A DNA stretch of 64,000 nt from Fennellomyces sp. T-0311 (lineage: Eukaryota; Mucoromycota; Mucoromycetes; Mucorales; Lichtheimiaceae): NCBI GenBank assembly GCA_025266875.1, contig JALLLT010000029.1, positions 1-64,000 of the forward strand, in the 5' to 3' direction. The notes beneath the pieces were generated by a model. That model made no database searches, was not told where the DNA came from, and was given only the letters and a program-made list of their open reading frames with translations. The translations under genes and the position numbers were made by a program. Below are positions 58,279-64,000 of the stretch, piece by piece. Each line of letters starts with the position of its first letter. Position 1 is the stretch's first letter.

Positions 58279-59036
58279 GTATTTTTTTTTTTTGCTGTCG
58301 TAAAGCTATCCGTCATATAAGCCGCATTATATGGGATAGCCGGATCAGTCCGGTATGTTAGATTTAGCAGAATGACAGGAATCAATTATGCACTAATTTA
58401 AAATATTTAGACTACAAGGCAGAGTGTTGCTGATGCTTCAAATCCATGGTATGGCAACGGCGAACTCAGTGCTGCTTTGTATCAGGGTATATTTCCTAAT
58501 TTGCGAGCGCATGATCGTTCATACTGTGCTCTACTGCATCTTAAAGCTGAACTACCAATTCAATATACTTTACATCGTATATCATGATATCCATGTTGTC
58601 ATTACACTTGAAAATATTTTAGTGCAAGTACCGATCAGCCACTTTTCGAGTTGCAACAGTACTTTCACTACAAATACCAATATGACTAGCCAAGGATAAC
58701 CGATGCAAATGCAAGCTACAGCAACTATGATACGCATTGACACTGTCAGCCTCACCCACTTTGGTACTGGAATGTTGCGAGTCCCTCATCTCGTTGCTTT
58801 TCCATGGACGTTAATGTATGCAAGTCAATTTTCCACGTATTGGCTATTAGCGACGGTCTGGATCAAAGTGATTGAACGCTGGGCGATGCAATAGCGAAAC
58901 GCAAGGGAATAGCCCTTCCAATACCCACAAACATTAAACATGACCTATGCGAAAACACTACTGATCCGGGGATACTTCTTTAAAATGCGTTTGTCAGCAC
59001 AATTGGCACGTGAAATTCGTCCCCGCATCAAAAGGG
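58279..59036. other. Stretch without a supported gene, upstream of the hydratase gene
   Basis: Two plus-strand open frames (58424-58699 and 58703-58894) lack domains and are hydrophobic in a way common for AT-rich noncoding DNA. The right end holds the promoter of the next gene. Confidence 0.35.
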
Positions 59037-59042
59037 TATAAA
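59037..59042 (+). promoter_or_regulatory. TATA box of the enoyl-CoA hydratase/isomerase gene
   Basis: TATAAA, 56-61 bp upstream of the ATG at 59098. Confidence 0.5.
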
Positions 59043-59097
59043 GTGGGGTACAAAACCCGCCTTTTGCCGTCTTGCATACAACTCGTCTATATACACA

Positions 59098-60087
59098 ATG
59101 TCTCAAGTCAGCTTTCCTCTTGCCCTGCCATCGGCCAGCAATCATCAAATGACCCTTCATCGCGAAGGACCATTGTTCATTCTTCATTTGCATCACAAGG
59201 ACAACCGCTTCACCACTGAGTTCTGCAAGACGATCCTGCATGCCCTTCAGGTCATTGAGGATATCTTCCTTGCTTGCGAAGATCCGGTAGACATGGCCTT
59301 GATTACCACTGGCCAGGGAAAAATCTATAGCAACGGCTTGGACCTTATGCATGCCGTGAGCTATCCTCCGTTCATGGAATCCTACTTGACACTTTTGAGA
59401 AGAATGCTCACTTTTTGCATTCCCACGGTGGCTGCTTTAAACGGGTGAGCTAAACTATCAAGCTCCCATTCGAGCGATTCTAACCCAATGATCGTTTCAG
59501 ACACGCGTTTGCTGGTGGTTGCATGCTTGCTCTGGCTCATGGTAAAATTTCGAGCTGTCAAAGCGCTGTAGTAGTAAAATGATGACTAAAGAAACATGGA
59601 AAATAGATTATCGCGTCATGCGTTCGGATCGAGGTTTCATTTGCATGGTATGTATTTTTTTGTTTTTGCAATAGTTTGCACCAGGATACTGACAATCAGC
59701 ATACTTTTTTTTTCAGAATGAAGTCGATCTGCCTTCTCCCTTGGCTCCTGGTATGGCCGGTCTTCTTCGTTACAAGATGACCCCGCAGACATACCGCAAC
59801 TGCGTCTTGCAAGGTCACCGATTCACCGCAACGGAAGCTCTGGAAAACCAGCTGGTCGATATCATTGCCCCTGAAAAAGAGGTTCTTGACAAGGCCAAGG
59901 AGCTTGCTTTGAAATGGGCGCCCAAGGCCAAATCTGGCATTGTCTACAAGCAATTGAAGGAAGAGGTAAACGCACATATGCCGCAGAAACCGTCGATACC
60001 CAGTGCTAATTCGTTTCTACGCAGATGTATACCGATATCGTGCGTCTGTTGAACGTCCCCTACAACCGCTTGGCGCCCAAGATGTAA
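59098..60087 (+). CDS. Enoyl-CoA hydratase/isomerase family protein
   Basis: Crotonase-fold enzyme acting on a CoA thioester, probably a delta3,delta2-enoyl-CoA isomerase or hydratase of fatty-acid oxidation. ATG 59098 (MSQVSFPLALPSASN), stop TAA 60085-60087. Landmarks are HLHHKDNRFTTEFC (substrate entry), ALITTGQGKIYSNGLDL (oxyanion-hole segment), PTVAALNG joined over an intron to HAFAGGCMLALAHD (second oxyanion segment), EVDLPSPLAPGM, and GHRFTATEALENQLVD. The usual catalytic Glu positions could not be fixed by eye. The end, L-A-P-K-M, is not a standard peroxisomal signal and no mitochondrial presequence is evident. Confidence 0.87.
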
Positions 60088-60411
60088 AATTAGCCACTTT
60101 ATTAAATAAACGCACCCCTCATTTGCTTTAAAAGTTGCATAATCACCATCAAGACAATGAAAGCTATGGGAACGCTTGTTTCCATAGAGACGTGTCTATT
60201 ACCATGGCATCATGGTTGCTTGACAAGACATAAAGGGTAAAAAGAAAAAGGAGGACCATCGAGGTACCATGATTTTATCGGACCACTTGATAGCCAATGA
60301 AGGATTTTTGCACCCCCGGTGAATTTGAGTGACGCATTGTTGTGACAAGGATTTCGGGTAATCAACATTTTCCTCCCTCTCCCCACTCTGTAAAACTTTG
60401 TCTAAATCAAC
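60088..60411. other. Intergenic region upstream of QCR7
   Basis: About 320 bp with no supported gene. A pyrimidine-rich block (60371-60389) precedes the QCR7 ATG. Confidence 0.4.
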
Positions 60412-61002
60412 ATGTCCATTTCCCTCAAGAGCGTGGTTCAGAACTCAAAGTTCCTCAGCGGACTGTTGACCCCTGTCGCCAAGGTCTATGCCAATGCTGC
60501 TGCTTACAGAAAAATCGGTAAGCACACACCGCCAAAAAAAAAAGATTATATATTTTTGGCATTTAGCGACGCGACGAATCCTAATAAATAATTCCATTTC
60601 GACGAAAAAAAAAAGGTCTCCGTTACGACGATTTGGTAGCTGAGGAAAGCCCGCTTGTTCAGGAAGCTATTCGCCGTCTCGAGAAAGCCGAGCCCCGTGA
60701 AGCTTACGACCGTGCCTACCGTATCCGGGCTGCCCAGCAGTTATCGCTGACCCACCAGCTCTTGCCCAAGGAACAGTGGACCACGCCCGAGAATGTAAGA
60801 GACAGACAGAGAGAGGGAGAGTGTGTGTGTGTGTGGTGGTGTAAGAGGGAAGGGGAGCATGAATGGAAAGCAGAGGACTCATCGGGTTACCTGTGCGGAT
60901 GAATAGGACAAGAGATACCTCCAGCCCTACATTGACGAAGTCGCTGCCGAATTCGCCGAGCGTGATGCGTTCGACAACATCAAGGTCGCTCCCCGCCACT
61001 AG
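60412..61002 (+). CDS. QCR7: Cytochrome bc1 complex subunit 7 (UQCRB/QCR7)
   Basis: A 14-kDa subunit of respiratory complex III on the matrix side of the inner membrane. Three exons give 126 residues. ATG 60412 (MSISLKSVVQNSKFLSGLL), then A-A-Y-R-K-I-G joined over an intron to LRYDDLVAEESPLVQEAIRR. RAYRIRAAQQLSLTHQLLPK and QPYIDEVAAEFAERDAFD follow; these are the family hallmarks. Stop TAG 61000-61002. The second intron contains a (GT)n run near 60819-60833. Confidence 0.93.
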
Positions 61003-61221
61003 ACTATAATGCAAGTAATGGACCTAAAAAACAAATAAAGAAAAGCGATCCGTCGGCTTTGACCCAAATGTAATCGCATTTGTCAAGCCGCAACCCATTT
61101 TTAAGCATATTCTTTTATAAACCATAAAAGCCTGCCCTATTTTTTTTTGTTTCTTTTTCTTTACTTGGGCCACCCACCCACCCCCCTTTTCTCTTATCTT
61201 CATTCCCTTGCATTGAATGCA

Positions 61222-62130
61222 ATGTCACTCTTGCTGCAATTACCGCAGGAACTGCTGCAACTCCTGTTCCTCATGCTACCACGGCAATCGGTTGCCCGCC
61301 TTGGATTGACCAGTCGACTAGCGTACGAGCTGTGCATGCCATCGCTCTACAGCCATATCCACCTCGGCTTCCGTGCTCATGTTCGCCAGCTGGAATCGGG
61401 CCTTGGACGACGACGCAAGCTGCGAGAGACGATTCAGAGGTACACCAAGACGCTCACACTGACGAACCAACAGAGCTCCAACCTCTGGCTTGCCCGTGAC
61501 TTTACAGGAGTGCTCCAGGCAATGGGAGGGGTGCGTGTGCTGACGTTGAGCGACTTTGATGCGTTGTCAGTCGATTCCCTTGCGCGGATAGCCGCTGCAT
61601 TACCGAGAATCGAGTGTCTACAGCTCCACTATTGCAACTTGACCCATGAATTATCCCAAGCGCCCCCGTTCCTGACTCAGACACTACCACAGGTTGCATC
61701 GTCGTCCTTCATGAACACCAAGCGATTGAGTTTCTGTTGGACCGACTTTACCCAGCAAGCCGTTGCATGCCTCTTGGCCAAACTGCCTTATCTCGAAAGC
61801 GTCGATTTGGGGGCAAACAGAAACCGTGTGATCGGTGCCAACACCGCCGCCGTCCAAAGTTTGGCGGACCACTGTCCCAATGTCAATGAGCTGACCATTT
61901 CCTTGCAGCAGGTTAGCGAGAGCGTGCTGTGTGACACCATCGAGCATTATGGCCGTCAATTGCATACTCTCTCCATCCGCTGCGATGGCCGCGATACCCT
62001 AAAGTCCGTCGCCCACCACGCAACCCATGTCAAGAACTTGACCATCCGCGCCTCTGCCCAGCACCAGCCGTCCAGCACCAACCCGTCGACCCTACCCATC
62101 CCGCCGTCGGTGCTCAGCTCTCCGCTGCAC

Positions 62131-62169
<39 letters not shown>

Positions 62170-62472
62170 AGTCCTTTGAGCAGCGCCCACAGCAACGACT
62201 CGGACGAAGCGCAGGAGCACGACCACGACGGCAGCATTGTGGGGATCCTGCAGCGGTGCAAAGAGCTCGTGCACCTCGAGATGGTGTCGTGGATGGTGCA
62301 GGATGTCCCAACGGTGGTGTGGCGTGGGATCGACGCTGTGGCAGTGCGTCGACGGCGAGCGGGACCGTGGGCAGGCAAGAAGAAGCTTCCGAGCAAGACG
62401 CTGGCCTTGGATCTGGAAGAGCTGCAGGAAATCCGCAAGCAATTCGTCAACAGGACACTCCCCTTAGAGTAA
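61222..62472 (+). CDS. F-box/LRR-like protein with a poly-Gln tract
   Basis: Single exon, 416 residues from ATG 61222 (MSLLLQLPQELLQLLFLML); the frame is open to 61147, but the extension looks like 5' leader. The start is F-box-like (LPQELLQLLFLMLPRQSVAR), then irregular leucine-rich repeats (VRVLTLSDFDALSVDSLAR, IECLQLHYCNLTH, LESVDLGANRNR, LHTLSIRCDG). A run of 11 Gln (CAG/CAA, about 62133-62166) and an acidic His-rich linker (DEAQEHDHDGS) follow. The C-terminus is basic. Probable ubiquitin-ligase adaptor; partner unknown. Confidence 0.75.
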
Positions 62473-62701
62473 ATAAGACATCTATACAACCGTGCATTGT
62501 TCATCTTGGCCCCCACTCCACCAATCAACCGACCTATTTTTTATTCGTTTGCTCTCGCCCTCCCTATTCTACGTTCTTCATTCTGCTTCCTCACTTCCTT
62601 TGCTCTACCACTTACATTCTTCCGTTGTTATTTGGCTGTAAAAAGCATTTATAATATATATATATATGTACACACGAAACACTAAAACACACGCAACACA
62701 G

Positions 62702-63289
62702 TTACACCTTGTCCACCAGCTTGCGCTCCTGCGTGCGCTGCCGTAGTCGATCGACTTTGGACTCGATCTCCTCGACGGTGAATTTGGACTTGTCGAATTT
62801 CCACTCGTACCAAGTGGCAATCTCGCCTGTGCGACCTTCCAAGCTCTTTAAAGCAACCATGCGGATGCTATTGCTTTTGGTCTTTTTCTTCATGGGCGGC
62901 GAGGGGTATTTGGTGTTGTTGATGATGGATTCGTCGACGGGCAGCCCGAGCGCCAGTCTGATCCACTCATGTGACAAGTACTTTTCTTTCAATCGCTTGG
63001 TTTGGACCTGCATCCTGACTTTGGTGAGCGCTCGTGCAAATGTGGTCGTGACCGTCGGCGGCTCGTCCTCGGCTTGCTTGAGTTCGTTGGATGCCTTGAG
63101 TGCGGCTGTGGCGGCGGGAATCAGGTCGGATAGCGTGGTGGATGGGTATCGGGACAGCCGACGGTGGAGTTGATTGATATGCCGGGGCGTTGCGGGCTTT
63201 GTGGTGGAGGTGGTGGAGGTGTCATTCTGGGCGGATTCAGTGCACGGATGACAAGATGGCGGGGTGTACGGCACAACGCACGTTACCAT
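62702..63289 (-). CDS. Unrecognised basic protein
   Basis: Single exon of 195 residues, ATG 63289 (MVTCVVPYTPPSCHPC), stop just after V-D-K-V at 62702. A Thr/Ser-rich start gives way to an Ala-rich helix (LIPAATAALKASNELK), a basic region (MQVQTKRLKEKYLSHEWIRL), and a Glu/Lys-rich coiled-coil-like end (FTVEEIESKVDRLRQRTQER). I do not recognise the family. It converges on the F-box/LRR gene; the stop codons are 230 bp apart. Codon use is like that of the nearby housekeeping genes, which supports a real gene. Confidence 0.6.
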   Translation of the reverse strand: MVTCVVPYTPPSCHPCTESAQNDTSTTSTTKPATPRHINQLHRRLSRYPSTTLSDLIPAATAALKASNELKQAEDEPPTVTTTFARALTKVRMQVQTKRLKEKYLSHEWIRLALGLPVDESIINNTKYPSPPMKKKTKSNSIRMVALKSLEGRTGEIATWYEWKFDKSKFTVEEIESKVDRLRQRTQERKLVDKV

Positions 63290-63888
63290 GGCGAAGGAAG
63301 GGAGAGTGTCGCTTTGGAAAATGGGAATGAGAAAAAGAACAACAAAAAAAAAGTTTTTTTAGTTTCGAATAAAAGAAAGGAGGAGCAAAGCGGAAAGACA
63401 AAGCGCATACTGGTTGTGCAACACCCTGCCACACACACACACTTGCCAGCCATTGTTGGCCCGATCATCCCACTTGGCGTTTAATACTTTATCCATTCAT
63501 ATAAAGCGCATGAGCATCCTTCCGCCGAAAAAAAAAGCTTACGTTTTTTTTTCTTATTAATTATTAATACAACATGGCTCTGGTTTGGCTCTGGTTCGGG
63601 CGGCGGCAACGGGGAGGGAAAAAGAAGCTTAATGGGAGCGACAATAGGCTTTAGGTTGCGCGCGCCAAAAGCATGATCATCTGCAAGGGCGAGGTGAGAG
63701 TGGAGGATCCCCTTTCTCACATGGGCATTGCCGCCCTTTTGGCTTGTCATACACGACAAGGAATTCCGGATGGCTCCGTGAATTGTGAGCGAATTTTATA
63801 TTTTCCTCTTTTTCTCTTTCTCTCTCTCTCTCTCTTGGTTGCTTTCCACACTCCAAAAAAAAAATACATAAAATATAAAAAATTGGGC
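63290..63888. other. Divergent intergenic region at the right end
   Basis: About 600 bp between divergent starts. Contains A-rich and T-rich tracts and a (TC)n run at about 63812-63834, pyrimidine-rich on the sense strand of the right-hand gene, as in many fungal core promoters. No gene supported inside. Confidence 0.5.
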
Positions 63889-64000
63889 ATGGCGTCGTCG
63901 TCTTCCAACTACAGCTATCCCGCTCTGGCAGCCATTACGGGAATCGCACTCGCTGCATCCGGTTATGCATTGACTTCCTCCACCAGCACCGATACAAGAC
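63889..64000 (+). CDS. First exon of a gene cut by the right edge
   Basis: ATG 63889 opens MASSSSNYSYPALAAITGIA, then a hydrophobic LAASGYALT and a Thr/Ser-rich stretch to the window edge, 37 codons with no stop. The hydrophobic segment could be an N-terminal anchor or signal. Too little is present to name it. The upstream (TC)n tract and good ATG context (GGGCATGG) support a true start. Confidence 0.55.
   Translation, partial: MASSSSNYSYPALAAITGIALAASGYALTSSTSTDTR

Noticed and set aside
61956..62528. Long open frames antisense to the poly-Gln F-box gene, with poly-Cys or poly-Leu runs
   Set aside because: They are shadows of the CAG repeat read on the other strand; the sense frame has a coherent F-box/LRR protein.

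Overview
The window is nuclear DNA of a filamentous fungus, most probably an early-diverging one (Mucoromycota, likely Mucorales). The grounds are dense short GT-AG introns of about 45-65 nt in nearly every gene, AT-rich intergenic DNA, and fungal families: a Zn2Cys6 regulator, Zds, PMP3, Ski3, and several F-box proteins including a TPR-F-box-LRR type typical of Mucorales. No rRNA, tRNA, CRISPR array or bacterial-style operon was seen. The genus assignment is inference.

Layout. 1-6.1 kb: a Zn2Cys6 transcription factor running off the left edge, divergent from the RNA-surveillance gene NRDE2. 6.3-10.2 kb: two related F-box proteins with a cysteine cluster, the second much shorter. 11.4-25.2 kb: a mirror-image metabolic block, ALDH(-) / GXWXG-DUF4334(+) / SDR(+) / SDR(-) / ALDH(+), with a deleted pogo/Tigger-like transposon and a decayed or unrecognised gene in the right arm. 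An alcohol-to-aldehyde-to-acid oxidation route is a reasonable but unproven reading. 25.5-35.3 kb: a two-HMG-box protein, a four-helix MARVEL-like membrane protein, TRM7, a SWI3/RSC8 chromatin remodeller subunit, mitochondrial uS5m and complex I NDUFS8. 35.8-39.3 kb: a TPR-F-box-LRR protein and a sulfotransferase-like protein. 39.3-43.4 kb: gene-poor, holding a decayed TPR-F-box-LRR relative. 43.4-51.4 kb: Zds-family protein, SKI3 and a 57-residue PMP3 gene in four exons. 51.5-58.9 kb: an accessory stretch of coding-like, broken or unrecognised genes. 59.1-64 kb: enoyl-CoA hydratase/isomerase, QCR7, a poly-Q F-box/LRR protein, an unrecognised gene, and the first exon of a gene cut by the right edge.

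Housekeeping functions cluster around RNA handling (NRDE2, TRM7, SKI3), chromatin (SWI3, HMG) and mitochondria (uS5m, NDUFS8, QCR7). Exon coordinates were worked out by hand from splice signals and reading frame. CDS spans below run from start to stop codon and include introns.
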